64,000 nucleotides of DNA from Ruminococcus sp. YRD2003 (GTDB lineage: Bacteria; Bacillota; Clostridia; Oscillospirales; Ruminococcaceae): contig FNZT01000003.1 in NCBI GenBank assembly GCA_900109435.1, positions 186,001 through 250,000 on the forward strand. Direction: 5' to 3'. The notes below the pieces were generated by a model, which had not been told where the DNA came from, ran no database searches, and was given only the letters and a program-made list of their open reading frames with translations. A program made the translations under genes and the position numbers. Shown piece by piece: positions 52,550-60,606 of this stretch. Numbering within the stretch: position 1 is the first letter of the stretch; each line of letters opens with the position of its first letter.

Positions 52550-53641
52550 ATGGAAGAAAATGTAAGAGTCTGCGACATTTGCGGACGTGAGCTCAAAGAA
52601 GAGGACGGTACATGGGTTGACGATCAGTTCATATGTCAGGAATGTGTGGACGAACATTGTACCACCTGCGACCACTGCGGAGAAACTATCTGGATTAACG
52701 ATTCAGTACAGGATGATGATATCACCCTATGTGAAACCTGCTACAATGACTACTATCACCGCTGTGAATGCTGTGGAAGAATCATTCACGACAATAACAC
52801 TAATTGGCATGGTGACTATCCTTACTGTGATAGTTGTTACGATGAATTCAATGATGAAATTGAGGAGTACAGCTATAAGCCTGAGCCTGTTTTCTATGGC
52901 GACGGTAAACGCTATCTTGGAGTTGAACTTGAAGTTGACTGCGGCGGTAAAGATGATGATAATGCAAGCACTCTTAAAGAGGTCGGCAACGAACGCCATG
53001 ACCACATCTACATCAAGTCTGACGGCAGTATTGATGATGGCTTTGAGATAGTAAGTCACCCTATGACTCTCGACTATCACAAGCATGATATGGACTGGGA
53101 GGCTGTATTGCATGAAGCAATCAAAATGGGATACCGCTCACACCAGACATCTACCTGCGGTCTTCATATTCACGTTAACAGAAATGCTTTCGGAGATAAT
53201 CAGGCGGAGCAGGAAGAGGTAATAGGTAAGATACTGTTTCTTATTGAAAAGCATTGGAATGAAGTCTTTAGATTTTCTCGCAGAAGTACCTACAACATGA
53301 ACCGTTGGAGTGCTCGATATGGGTATGAAAAAACAGGTCAGGAAATCTTGAAAAAGGCTAAATGCAGCGACCACGGCAGATACAGTGCTGTCAATCTCTG
53401 TAACTACAGCACTATCGAATTCCGCCTGTTCAGAGGCACGCTGAAATACAACACATTTATAGCCACATTGCAGTTCGTCGATACGATCTGTGATGTGGCT
53501 CTTTCTATGTCCCAAGTTGAATTAGAAGAACTGTCTTGGTCTGAACTTGTAAGCAACATTACATATCCCGAACTGATACAGTATCTTAAAGAGCGTAGGC
53601 TATACATCAATGAAGAAGTCAATGCTGAGGAGGATATGTGA
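52550..53641 (+). CDS. Zinc-ribbon amidoligase (Amidoligase_2 type)
   Basis: A 363-residue protein. Residues 1-110 carry three CxxC zinc ribbons or treble clefs (CDICGREL, CTTCDHCGETIW, CECCGRIIH with CDSCYDE). From about residue 118 comes a carboxylate-amine ligase domain of the glutamine-synthetase-like amidoligase family: RYLGVELEVDCGG, GSIDDGFEIVSHPMTLDYH, CGLHIHVNRNAF and AVNLCNYSTIEFRLFRGTL (metal/ATP ligands Glu, His, Arg). These enzymes form amide bonds on peptides or small molecules. The partner class II glutamine amidotransferase two genes on agrees with published predictions for this family. SD GGAGG decides the start. Confidence 0.85.
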   Translation: MEENVRVCDICGRELKEEDGTWVDDQFICQECVDEHCTTCDHCGETIWINDSVQDDDITLCETCYNDYYHRCECCGRIIHDNNTNWHGDYPYCDSCYDEFNDEIEEYSYKPEPVFYGDGKRYLGVELEVDCGGKDDDNASTLKEVGNERHDHIYIKSDGSIDDGFEIVSHPMTLDYHKHDMDWEAVLHEAIKMGYRSHQTSTCGLHIHVNRNAFGDNQAEQEEVIGKILFLIEKHWNEVFRFSRRSTYNMNRWSARYGYEKTGQEILKKAKCSDHGRYSAVNLCNYSTIEFRLFRGTLKYNTFIATLQFVDTICDVALSMSQVELEELSWSELVSNITYPELIQYLKERRLYINEEVNAEEDM

Positions 53642-53642
53642 T

Positions 53643-53864
53643 ATGAATAAGGCAGATTATTACAAGAAGACTTACCCTGCCGGTACAAGAATAAGACTCA
53701 TTCACATGGACGATCCTTATTCCCCAATTGAAAATGGTATGACCGGAACAGTTGCTTACGTTGACGATGTGGGAACTCTGCACATGAAATGGGACAACGG
53801 AAGAAGTCTCGGCATCTGTCCTGATGCAGACAGCTTTGAGGTTATCGGAAAGGAGACTGAGTGA
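53643..53864 (+). CDS. DUF4314 domain protein
   Basis: A 73-residue protein, MNKADYYKKTYPAGTRIRLI onward; the YPAGTRIRLIHMDDPYSPIE, GMTGTVAYVDDVGTLHMKWDNG and CPDADSFEVIG pattern is DUF4314, a small beta-barrel (SH3/KOW-like) family found in mobile elements, often beside amidoligase genes. The start two bases after the amidoligase stop (SD GAGGA in the end of that gene) replaces a longer reading. Function unknown; possibly binds substrate. Confidence 0.8.
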   Translation: MNKADYYKKTYPAGTRIRLIHMDDPYSPIENGMTGTVAYVDDVGTLHMKWDNGRSLGICPDADSFEVIGKETE

Positions 53865-53865
53865 T

Positions 53866-54828
53866 ATGTGTGCAATTTTCGGATTTTTAGACTACGGCAA
53901 AAGAGTATCAGCAGGCACTCTGAAAAGACTTCTCAAGGCGTTGTCGGTAGCAGCAGAAAGCAGAGGGACAGATGCAACAGGTATAAGCTATGTAAACAAC
54001 GGAAACATTGTTACATTCAAGAAAGCAAAGCCAGCACACAAGGTAAAGCTCTACTTCCCCAAAGATACAACAGCAGTCATAGGTCATACAAGATTTACCA
54101 CGCAGGGCAGCGAAAAGAATAACTACAACAATCATCCTTTCAACGGCAGAACTGATAGTCATAATTTTGCTTTGGCTCATAACGGAGTTCTTTACAATGA
54201 CAGGGCACTTCGCAGGGAAAGAGCCTTACCGGAAACAAATATCGAGACAGATACATATATCGCCGTTCAGCTTCTTGAAAAAGAAAACATCGTTGACTGT
54301 AACAGCATAAAAGCTATGGCAGAGTCAGTAACAGGCAGCTTTGTCTTTACGATACTTCGGGACGATAACACGCTTTTTCTCGTCAAGGGCGATAATCCTA
54401 TTACACTCATTCATTTTCCTGAGTACGGATTGTATGTATATGCGTCAACAACAGCGATACTCAACGCCGCTATGAAAGCTGTAAAGTTTGCAGGGGTATG
54501 CGAAGAAGTGACGGTTAATGACGGTGATATTATCCGTATCGACAGCGACGGAAAGCTTTCTGTAAGTACCTTTGAGCATATTCAGCTACATTACAACTTC
54601 GGCAGTTATCGTCTTTATGATTGGTACGATCTGTATGGTATTGAAAAAACAGACGAAGAATATGAAAATGATCTTCTTATGATCTGCGGATGCTATGGCG
54701 TAGACAGAGAAGATGTTGAATTACTCTTTGAGTTTGGTTACAGCAGTGATGAAGTCGAAGAAATGTTAATGGATCATGACCTGTTTGAACAGGCTATGGA
54801 AGAGATCAAAACGCTGTATCAGCGTTAA
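53866..54828 (+). CDS. Class II glutamine amidotransferase
   Basis: A 320-residue Ntn-type amidotransferase. After Met1 the catalytic nucleophile is Cys2 (MCAIFGFLDYG), which requires starting at 53866 and not at the longer upstream ATG. SRGTDATGISYV, GHTRFTTQGS, HNGVLYND and ETDTYIAVQLL are the GlmS/PurF-type glutamine-binding motifs. No sugar isomerase or PRTase domain follows; the last ~100 residues are acidic helices. It should supply ammonia, perhaps to the amidoligase. SD in GAAAGGAGA. Confidence 0.9.
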   Translation: MCAIFGFLDYGKRVSAGTLKRLLKALSVAAESRGTDATGISYVNNGNIVTFKKAKPAHKVKLYFPKDTTAVIGHTRFTTQGSEKNNYNNHPFNGRTDSHNFALAHNGVLYNDRALRRERALPETNIETDTYIAVQLLEKENIVDCNSIKAMAESVTGSFVFTILRDDNTLFLVKGDNPITLIHFPEYGLYVYASTTAILNAAMKAVKFAGVCEEVTVNDGDIIRIDSDGKLSVSTFEHIQLHYNFGSYRLYDWYDLYGIEKTDEEYENDLLMICGCYGVDREDVELLFEFGYSSDEVEEMLMDHDLFEQAMEEIKTLYQR

Positions 54829-54847
54829 AATAAAGGAGGAAATTATT

Positions 54848-54943
54848 ATGGAATACTTTGTTGCAGGACTTATTATGACACTTGTTGTCGGAGGAGTTGC
54901 AATAGCACTTGAATACTATAATGGGAGGGCGAGAACTATATGA
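54848..54943 (+). CDS. 31-residue single-helix peptide
   Basis: ATG 54848 with a strong SD (AAAGGAGG) opens 31 codons: a hydrophobic helix (VAGLIMTLVVGGVAIAL) and a short basic end, so a likely membrane micropeptide. It follows the amidotransferase gene by 19 bases and overlaps the next micro-ORF by four. It could be the substrate or a regulator of the amidoligase set; unknown. Confidence 0.6.
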   Translation: MEYFVAGLIMTLVVGGVAIALEYYNGRARTI

Positions 54944-55020
54944 ATGTCGCAATTGACCTGTTTCTAAGAGGCGTTTCGTGTGCGTTAGAAATGCTTTCGT
55001 TATTCAAAAGGAGAAGGTAA
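54940..55020 (+). CDS. 26-residue amphipathic peptide
   Basis: ATGA overlap with the previous peptide; encodes MNVAIDLFLRGVSCALEML and a basic end (FKRRR). One Cys. An amphipathic helix is likely. Coupled translation supports reality, although the SD (GGGAGG) lies 11-12 bases upstream. No family is recognised. Confidence 0.5.
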   Translation: MNVAIDLFLRGVSCALEMLSLFKRRR

Positions 55021-55066
55021 TATATGGGCGGAGCTTTGGCTCTGCCCGATTTTTTTGAGGTGAAAT

Positions 55067-55609
55067 ATGAAAACAGAAACAACAGTAATGAAAAGCAAGG
55101 CACTTTTCTCGGACGATGGCGAACACAGACTCCTGCTCCGCAGAGAGTGGGATAAGAACGGTAAGTGCGCTATGATAATCATGATAAACCCAAACGCCGC
55201 CGATACCCTGTGCATGGATATGACAACAATGCTTGTGCTTAACAACCTTTACAAGCTCGGCTTCGGCAGCGTGAACATCGTAAACCTATATAGCCGTATC
55301 ACGCCGAAACTTAGCCTCAGATTCAATTCTGACGATGACTTGATAGCAAAAGGCTGTGATGAAATGATTGAAGAATATGCGGTAACAAGTGATGCTATTA
55401 TCATCGCTTGGGGAAGTCTCGGAAACACTTCTGAGCGTGTGCGTGAACGTCAGGCAGATATCCTTGTAAGGCTGTCTAAGTTCAGGAATAAGCTTTATAA
55501 AATCGGTGAACAGGGCTATCATCCCCTTACGCCTGCTGTAAGAAGTCAATGGGAGTTAGTACCTTACGAAATGGAGGAGAGCAATAATGTTGAAAGTAAT
55601 GAATCTTAA
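55067..55609 (+). CDS. DUF1643 domain protein
   Basis: A 180-residue protein of the DUF1643 family: LLLRREWDKNGKCAMIIMINPNAADT, TMLVLNNLYKLGFGSVNIVNLYSRI and DAIIIAWGSLGN are characteristic. The family is common in phages and mobile elements and shows a fold like UDG; activity is not established. It overlaps the next gene by 23 bases and has SD GAGGTGA. Confidence 0.85.
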   Translation: MKTETTVMKSKALFSDDGEHRLLLRREWDKNGKCAMIIMINPNAADTLCMDMTTMLVLNNLYKLGFGSVNIVNLYSRITPKLSLRFNSDDDLIAKGCDEMIEEYAVTSDAIIIAWGSLGNTSERVRERQADILVRLSKFRNKLYKIGEQGYHPLTPAVRSQWELVPYEMEESNNVESNES

Positions 55610-55880
55610 AGAAACAGATAACATCAAGCCTGTTATGCTGAGGGCGTATATCGCAAAGAAAATCACTGCACTGATGAATGAGTACAGCGTAGATACTCTT
55701 AATGACATTGGCTGTTTTGTTGTGCTTGAAAATGACGAAATCTCAGCATTTGCAGTATCGGAAATGGAGTTCGTGGAGGTGCTTGAAATCGGTGATAATT
55801 ACTATCTTCACGGCGTAAAGATACTCGGAGACAGCTACGGCGAGGACATTTATCTGCCTGTTGAGGTAGTTAGAAAATGA
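55587..55880 (+). CDS. Hypothetical protein (97 residues)
   Basis: A small protein with an alternating beta pattern in the C-terminal half (VVLENDEISAFAVSEMEFVEVLEI). The start is supported by GGAGGAG seven bases ahead inside the DUF1643 gene; the stop overlaps the recombinase ATG (ATGA). No family is recognised. Its coupling to both neighbours supports expression. Confidence 0.65.
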   Translation: MLKVMNLKETDNIKPVMLRAYIAKKITALMNEYSVDTLNDIGCFVVLENDEISAFAVSEMEFVEVLEIGDNYYLHGVKILGDSYGEDIYLPVEVVRK

Positions 55881-57430
55881 GCATTACGATACATCGTGTA
55901 GCGCAGTACGCAAGATTCAGTTCAGATAACCAAAGAACAGAAAGTATAGATGCACAGCTGCGAGCAATGAACCAATTCTGCAAACAGCAGCATTGGCAGG
56001 TTGTGGCAACCTATACAGATGAAGCGAGGTCGGCGACAACCGACAATCGCCCACAATTTCAACAAATGATATCCGACAGCAGCAAGGGTATTTTCGATAT
56101 CGTTCTTGTGCATAAGCTGGACAGATTCAGCCGTGACAGGTATGACAGTGCGATATACAAAAAACGCTTGAAGAAAAACAATGTCCAGCTTTGCAGCGTA
56201 TTGGAGCGCATTGACGACAGTCCCGAAAGCATCATGATGGAATCCGTCTTAGAGGGTATGGCGGAATATTATAGCCGCAATTTAGGGCGTGAGGTCATGA
56301 AAGGCATGAAGGAAACTGCGCTGCAATGCAAGCACACAGGAGGATGCCCTCCGCTCGGATATGATGTCGGCGAAGACAGGAAACTTGTGATAAACAAGCA
56401 TGAAGCAGAGGCAGTCAGAATTATCTTTGAGATGTACGCTGACGGTCAAGGCTACAGTGCTATCATCGACTATCTGAACGAACACGGCTACACTACCAAG
56501 CGAGGTCAGCTTTTCGGCAAAAATAGCTTGTATGAGATACTTAATAACGAAAAGTATACCGGCGTTTTTGTGTTCAACAGAGCCGCCGCAAAGTCCGATA
56601 GCAAGCGTAACAATCACGCCTACAAAACTAATGAAAATATCATAAGAGTACCGGGCGGCTGTCCTGCTATCATCAGAAAAGCGCTCTTTGAAAAGGTTCA
56701 GAGGGTAAAGGCTGAGAACCGCCGCAGCAGAGGACGCTACCACAGCAAGGAATTCTATCTGCTCACAGGAAAAGTTTTCTGCGGCGTGTGCGGTAAGCGC
56801 ATACAAGGCAATCTCCGTTTTTCCGGAGAGCGTAAGAACAGACTTTGCACATATCGCTGTGATGAGCCGAAGCAGCTATGTAAAAATAAGGAAAACAACA
56901 AGGACTATCTTGATGCCTATGTTGCTGATCTGCTAAGGCAGAAGATATTCAACAAGGCTTCACTTCGCCGCAGAATCAATGCAGTCAACAAGTATATCGC
57001 TGCATATAACGCCGAATTCGATGAGCATTACGACAGTATAAAAAGTGAGCTTGAAGAAGTAACCATTACACTTTCCAATATAACCGCCGCAGTCGAAAAA
57101 GGAGTTTTGACCGATGCAATTATAGAGCGTTCAGAAGCTTTGGAACAACGTAAAAATGAGATACAGGCACAGCTTGCAGAACTCAGGAGATTTGAGCCTT
57201 TAAAGCTGGAAGAATACCTGCATCTTATAGGCGACTACAAGCAGCTTGAACGGAATACGCCTGAGTTCCGCTCATTTGTGCAGATGTATGTAGATAAGGT
57301 CGTTACATATCCCTATCATATCGAAGTAACTCTCGATGTCGGATTCGGCGTTACTGATGAACTGAAAGAAACTATAACGATAAGACGAGGAGAACTTTAC
57401 GCCTTATTTGAATCAAGAACGGAGGACTAA
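55877..57430 (+). CDS. Large serine recombinase (full length)
   Basis: A 517-residue integrase-type recombinase. QYARFSSDNQRTESIDAQ carries the nucleophile Ser; VLVHKLDRFSRDRYDSA, GGCPPLGYDVG and SLYEILNNEKYTGVFVF define catalytic and recombinase domains; CGVCGKRIQG starts the zinc ribbon; residues about 385-445 form a long coiled coil (YDSIKSELEEVTITLSNITA to ERSEALEQRKNEIQAQLAEL). It probably integrates and excises the element carrying the amidoligase genes. It is clearly related to the enzyme at 42013, which lacks the coil. Confidence 0.93.
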   Translation: MSITIHRVAQYARFSSDNQRTESIDAQLRAMNQFCKQQHWQVVATYTDEARSATTDNRPQFQQMISDSSKGIFDIVLVHKLDRFSRDRYDSAIYKKRLKKNNVQLCSVLERIDDSPESIMMESVLEGMAEYYSRNLGREVMKGMKETALQCKHTGGCPPLGYDVGEDRKLVINKHEAEAVRIIFEMYADGQGYSAIIDYLNEHGYTTKRGQLFGKNSLYEILNNEKYTGVFVFNRAAAKSDSKRNNHAYKTNENIIRVPGGCPAIIRKALFEKVQRVKAENRRSRGRYHSKEFYLLTGKVFCGVCGKRIQGNLRFSGERKNRLCTYRCDEPKQLCKNKENNKDYLDAYVADLLRQKIFNKASLRRRINAVNKYIAAYNAEFDEHYDSIKSELEEVTITLSNITAAVEKGVLTDAIIERSEALEQRKNEIQAQLAELRRFEPLKLEEYLHLIGDYKQLERNTPEFRSFVQMYVDKVVTYPYHIEVTLDVGFGVTDELKETITIRRGELYALFESRTED

Positions 57431-57431
57431 A

Positions 57432-57725
57432 ATGTTTGAACCCGAAAAGAAACGCTACCTTACAAGAGGCGTTGACGAGACTATCCCTGTTGAGCTTCAG
57501 CTATTTATGTGGGAAGCTATCGACCATATGCCTGAGCCGAAGGACTACTTGCAGGTATTTGAGCTGTCTGTGGAGAACTGCTTACAGGTCGTTCGCCATA
57601 CAAGCGAGCAGCCAAAATATGATATGACATATATCCTTCCTACAGTTGAAAGTGCTGTTACGACGAAAATCTACTGTATAGACAGTGATACCTACTGTAC
57701 AATGCTTCTTGCGGAGGAATACTGA
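57432..57725 (+). CDS. DUF960 domain protein
   Basis: A 97-residue protein, MFEPEKKRYLTRGVDETIP onward; LTRGVDETIPVELQLFMWEAID, PKDYLQVFEL and SEQPKYDMTY are typical of DUF960, a small family in Firmicute plasmids and conjugative elements. SD GGAGG decides the start, two bases after the recombinase stop. Function unknown. Confidence 0.85.
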   Translation: MFEPEKKRYLTRGVDETIPVELQLFMWEAIDHMPEPKDYLQVFELSVENCLQVVRHTSEQPKYDMTYILPTVESAVTTKIYCIDSDTYCTMLLAEEY

Positions 57726-57726
57726 T

Positions 57727-57819
57727 ATTGGCATTTTTCATGGCATGGCTGAACATGAGGCGTTTTCAGCAGGTTTACGCACTGGCGGACAATTGATGCT
57801 TGAAAGGCTGAGAGACTAA
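57727..57819 (+). pseudogene. Remnant of a DUF6809-like reading frame
   Basis: A 31-codon piece reads IGIFHGMAEHEAFSAGLRTG and QLMLERLRD, like the C-terminus of a small conserved protein common in such elements (EEAFxxGFRLGxxLMLE type). It lacks a start and N-terminus. It may instead be a very short coding tail. Confidence 0.4.
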
Positions 57820-57826
57820 ATAATAT

Positions 57827-57873
57827 ATCCCAGATACATATTTAATCAACGTGTATCTGGGATTTTTTTTTTT
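57827..57873 (+). terminator. Strong terminator ending the amidoligase-recombinase operon
   Basis: ATCCCAGATACA (57827-57838) pairs with TGTATCTGGGAT (57852-57863), followed by eleven Ts. One of the strongest terminators in the window. Confidence 0.93.
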
Positions 57874-57911
57874 ACTATTATTATTTTTATTATGTGCCAG
57901 AGCTCAACTAT

Positions 57912-58190
57912 TTAGTAGCCTGAACGCATATACCGATTGGGATAATACATTGATGGAACATGGACTAAATCTGGTATAGTTCCTTTATAGATCAAGTTAG
58001 AAAATAGGGATCCCACGCTTCTTCTTTCAGCATTTGACAATGTATCCCATAAATTGGCATCTCCAAGGTCTACCAACTGTTTTAGCTGATAACGCTTAGA
58101 AAGACTAGTTTTCGATATACCGTTAAGTACTGCATCGAATACTTTTAAAAATATAGGATCACTCGTATCCATTTTTCTAATCGTATACAT
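57912..58190 (-). CDS. Small protein, possibly DUF1413-like
   Basis: A 92-residue protein. AVLNGISKTSLSKRYQLKQLVDLGDANLWDTLSNAERRSVGSLF has the 'dL...W..L...eR..lG..F' arrangement seen in DUF1413-like small proteins; the fit is weak. Start 58190 is set by AAAGGAGG at 58198-58205. It is alone on its strand, convergent with the DUF960 operon, and could be a regulator. Confidence 0.55.
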   Translation of the reverse strand: MYTIRKMDTSDPIFLKVFDAVLNGISKTSLSKRYQLKQLVDLGDANLWDTLSNAERRSVGSLFSNLIYKGTIPDLVHVPSMYYPNRYMRSGY

Positions 58191-58679
58191 AACCATTCCT
58201 CCTTTCTGCTGATCCAAGATCAGCTATTACGATGATCTAGTATCATCGACCTTAGTATATCAGACACTTATTGTTTTGTCAAATAGCCTGTTTACGCCAT
58301 TTTCAAAGGCTTATCACAAACTTCTTTATCTATTATTACTGAGCTTCAAAAATACAGTATAGATTAAACCCTTTTTGAAGCAGGGAATATCAGGTTTTGT
58401 CATTTCAAAAGTCAGTTTTCTCCTTTTTGAAACAAGCGATAGTCCCTACAATTAATCGTGCTTATTGACAATTCAAACAAAAACTTCCTTCTTTTCCTTC
58501 ACCTTTGTAAACTGTAAAAAATATATCGACCTTATTCAGCATACACGGATTATAATTTTAAGACTTTAGTATGTCAAAAAGCCAAAACCGTGATCAATTC
58601 ATTGCATTTTTTTAAAACTGCTCCTTTGAACATAACATTATAGGCAAAAATGCCGTAAAAAATCAAAGGAGGAATCAGC
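58191..58679. other. Intergenic region with inverted repeats
   Basis: About 490 bases without a convincing gene. It contains GCTTCAAAAA (58343-58352) and TTTTTGAAGC (58372-58381), a perfect 10-base inverted repeat with a 19-base spacer, and a further related half site (TTTTTGAAAC near 58425). TATAAT at 58551-58556 may be the -10 for the plus-strand gene at 58680, with a poor -35. It may be an element junction or replication control region. Confidence 0.5.
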
Positions 58680-59375
58680 ATGAATGCTGAAAAAAGAAAA
58701 GAAGTAAAAGCACGCATAGAGGAAATAAACAATGAAGTCTATTCACAGATGATGAATGACGAAAAAAACAAATATGATCCAGATATACAGTTGCCGCAGT
58801 GCGATATGCAACATGATAGCATCCACAAGAGAAAGTACAAGATAGACGAGAAAAGCATGTATCCGGAGAAGAATAAGAAACGGCGTGAAAACCGCCCGAG
58901 TACACTGGAAAACTATATAATAAACGGAAAGGACGAAGAGGCTAAAAACTATATACGAGAGCAGTACTACATATCGATGAACAAACTGCCACAACTGATA
59001 GAATCTGATAAATGTGAAAAAACGATAAGAGAAACAGTTTATCAAATGTTTAAAATGATAGACTACTATGTAGCTATGATACCAATCGCACTGATCGATG
59101 AAACAGAATGTATGGTAAAGAAATGGATCGCTCATAAAAGAATACTGAATAAGTACAAAAATAAAAAAATAAGACTGATCGATATGAACATGGAAGAAAT
59201 AAACTGTCTATATGGCACATACATACTGACAAAAAAGATCATACTGATCAACAGCACCAGTAAAGAGGACTATAATAAACAAGTAGCAAAACTAAACCAA
59301 GAACTGAAGAAACTGAAGGAACTGAAGAAACTGAAGCAAATATACGCAACAATCATAGAACTGATAGAAATATAG
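58680..59375 (+). CDS. Lysine-rich coiled-coil protein, unknown
   Basis: A 231-residue, very Lys/Glu/Asn/Ile-rich protein, AT-rich in codon use, without signal peptide. The N-terminal 100 residues are charged, the middle helical (TIRETVYQMFKMIDYYVAMI), and the end is a Leu/Lys coiled coil (NQELKKLKELKKLKQIYATI). SD AAAGGAGG is strong. No family is recognised; it could be a DNA-binding or replication-accessory protein of the element. Confidence 0.6.
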   Translation: MNAEKRKEVKARIEEINNEVYSQMMNDEKNKYDPDIQLPQCDMQHDSIHKRKYKIDEKSMYPEKNKKRRENRPSTLENYIINGKDEEAKNYIREQYYISMNKLPQLIESDKCEKTIRETVYQMFKMIDYYVAMIPIALIDETECMVKKWIAHKRILNKYKNKKIRLIDMNMEEINCLYGTYILTKKIILINSTSKEDYNKQVAKLNQELKKLKELKKLKQIYATIIELIEI

Positions 59376-59386
59376 TAAAGATATAT

Positions 59387-59415
59387 GCACCATATCTCGA
59401 AATGAGATATGGTGC
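59387..59415. terminator. 12-base perfect hairpin after the coiled-coil gene
   Basis: GCACCATATCTC (59387-59398) pairs with GAGATATGGTGC (59404-59415) around GAAAT, then CATTTTCTC. Probably a terminator, though the T run is short. Confidence 0.65.
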
Positions 59416-59494
59416 CATTTTCTCGGTAAAAAAAATTAGCTCTTTATGTCTCGCTTTTGGTATTATGTGCATGGTAGAATAAATACAGCAGAGG

Positions 59495-59537
59495 GGAGAA
59501 GGAACTCTCCGAGCTATGCAAGCCAGCTGCAGATGGC
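59495..59537 (+). other. Possible structured leader
   Basis: Upstream of the gene at 59574, GGAGA/TCTCC (59495-59510) and GCCA/TGGC (59522-59537) give two small stems in a purine-rich, GC-richer block. It may be a 5' UTR structure. No riboswitch class was recognised. Confidence 0.3.
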
Positions 59538-59573
59538 GAAGCAAAAATATTTTTATAGAAAGGTTTTGATATT

Positions 59574-60008
59574 ATGTCAAGATACTTAAATGGTCATAAC
59601 TACAAAAAGGCTTCAGTCGGATCTGAAACCGCTATCGATCTCTCAAAATTCACCGAGCTCAACGCTGCTTCAAGTCGTAAGGGCGTTATTGGTATCACTG
59701 AAACAGGCGGCTCATATCGAGTAGCCCTATACAGCGACATCATTTCAATTTTGGAAGATGGCACAAAATTTGTAAAAATATCAGCATATGAAAAGATGAT
59801 CGCTATCCAGCCGGTATCTTCTGATACGCCAGGCGCTTACGAAATCAAAAAGGGCGGCATTATTTACTCCTCAGACCTTTCCGAAAAGATTATGTCCCTG
59901 ACTTCATGTGTCGAGTTCAAGCCTAATTCGACCACGAGATGCGGACGCATTGAGCAGGTACAGACTGACGAGGAAGGTACCCCAATTATAGTTATTTCAT
60001 TCGAATAA
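59574..60008 (+). CDS. Hypothetical mobile-element protein (144 residues)
   Basis: A soluble protein of mixed alpha/beta character (KGVIGITETGGSYRVALYSDI, VEFKPNSTTRCGRIEQVQTD), without known motifs. Such small acidic proteins precede the replication genes of many Firmicute elements. SD AAAGG (GAAAGG) lies ten bases before the ATG. Unknown. Confidence 0.65.
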   Translation: MSRYLNGHNYKKASVGSETAIDLSKFTELNAASSRKGVIGITETGGSYRVALYSDIISILEDGTKFVKISAYEKMIAIQPVSSDTPGAYEIKKGGIIYSSDLSEKIMSLTSCVEFKPNSTTRCGRIEQVQTDEEGTPIIVISFE

Positions 60009-60023
60009 TCGAGTTACAGACGT

Positions 60024-60051
60024 GGTGTGCTGGTCTCAGCGCCAGCGCACC
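60024..60051 (+). repeat. Ten-base hairpin between two small genes
   Basis: GGTGTGCTGG (60024-60033) pairs with CCAGCGCACC (60042-60051), one G:U pair in RNA. No T tract follows, so mRNA processing or translation control is as likely as termination. Confidence 0.5.
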
Positions 60052-60083
60052 TAAACCCTATTCCTTATTGGAGGTAATTTATT

Positions 60084-60539
60084 ATGAGTAAAAAGAATAA
60101 TACAATTGACACAATTACAAATGGTACAGAAGCTCTAACAGCCGAGAAAAAGGTTAATCTGGCTGAATTCACTGAGGTTTCCAACGAGAACCCCACTACT
60201 AATGATCGTGATAAGGGCAGAAAGCTCACAGTTCCTGAGTCCACATTTGTTATTGACGAGGGCACATACAACGGTACTATTACCGACGCTTTCTGGTATA
60301 GAACACCTGAAGATAGAGACAGAGTAATGCTGGTATTTCTGCTTGATGATGGTATCGAGTTTAAAAATTCGGTTGACGGCGACTGGATTGATAAGTATCC
60401 GTTCTCTAAGCTCATTTCTCAGGCTCATATCGAATATGTAGAGAACTTCGTCGGACTAAAGGTCAAGTTCGATGTACGTAACACCGAGGGCGAGACAATG
60501 ACCTTCTCGAACATCAAGAAAATCTCCCTCGACGAGTAA
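60084..60539 (+). CDS. Hypothetical mobile-element protein (151 residues)
   Basis: An acidic protein with a disordered N-terminal third and a beta-rich C-terminal part (VIDEGTYNGTITDAFWYR, VMLVFLLDDGIEFKNS, LKVKFDVRNTEGETMTF) that could be an OB-fold, as in single-strand-binding or replication accessory proteins. That is a guess. SD TTGGAGG supports the start. Confidence 0.65.
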   Translation: MSKKNNTIDTITNGTEALTAEKKVNLAEFTEVSNENPTTNDRDKGRKLTVPESTFVIDEGTYNGTITDAFWYRTPEDRDRVMLVFLLDDGIEFKNSVDGDWIDKYPFSKLISQAHIEYVENFVGLKVKFDVRNTEGETMTFSNIKKISLDE

Positions 60540-60547
60540 TTGCTAAC

Positions 60548-60575
60548 GCCATAACCCCGTTTCTGGGGTTATGGC
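60548..60575 (+). repeat. Perfect 11-base hairpin before the DUF927 gene
   Basis: GCCATAACCCC (60548-60558) pairs with GGGGTTATGGC (60565-60575) around GTTTCT. There is no T run. With the hairpins at 60024 and 59387 it forms a series in which each small gene is followed by a stem. Confidence 0.6.
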
Positions 60576-60606
60576 TACTACTCTAATTAAAGGAGGCTGG
60601 TAATTA

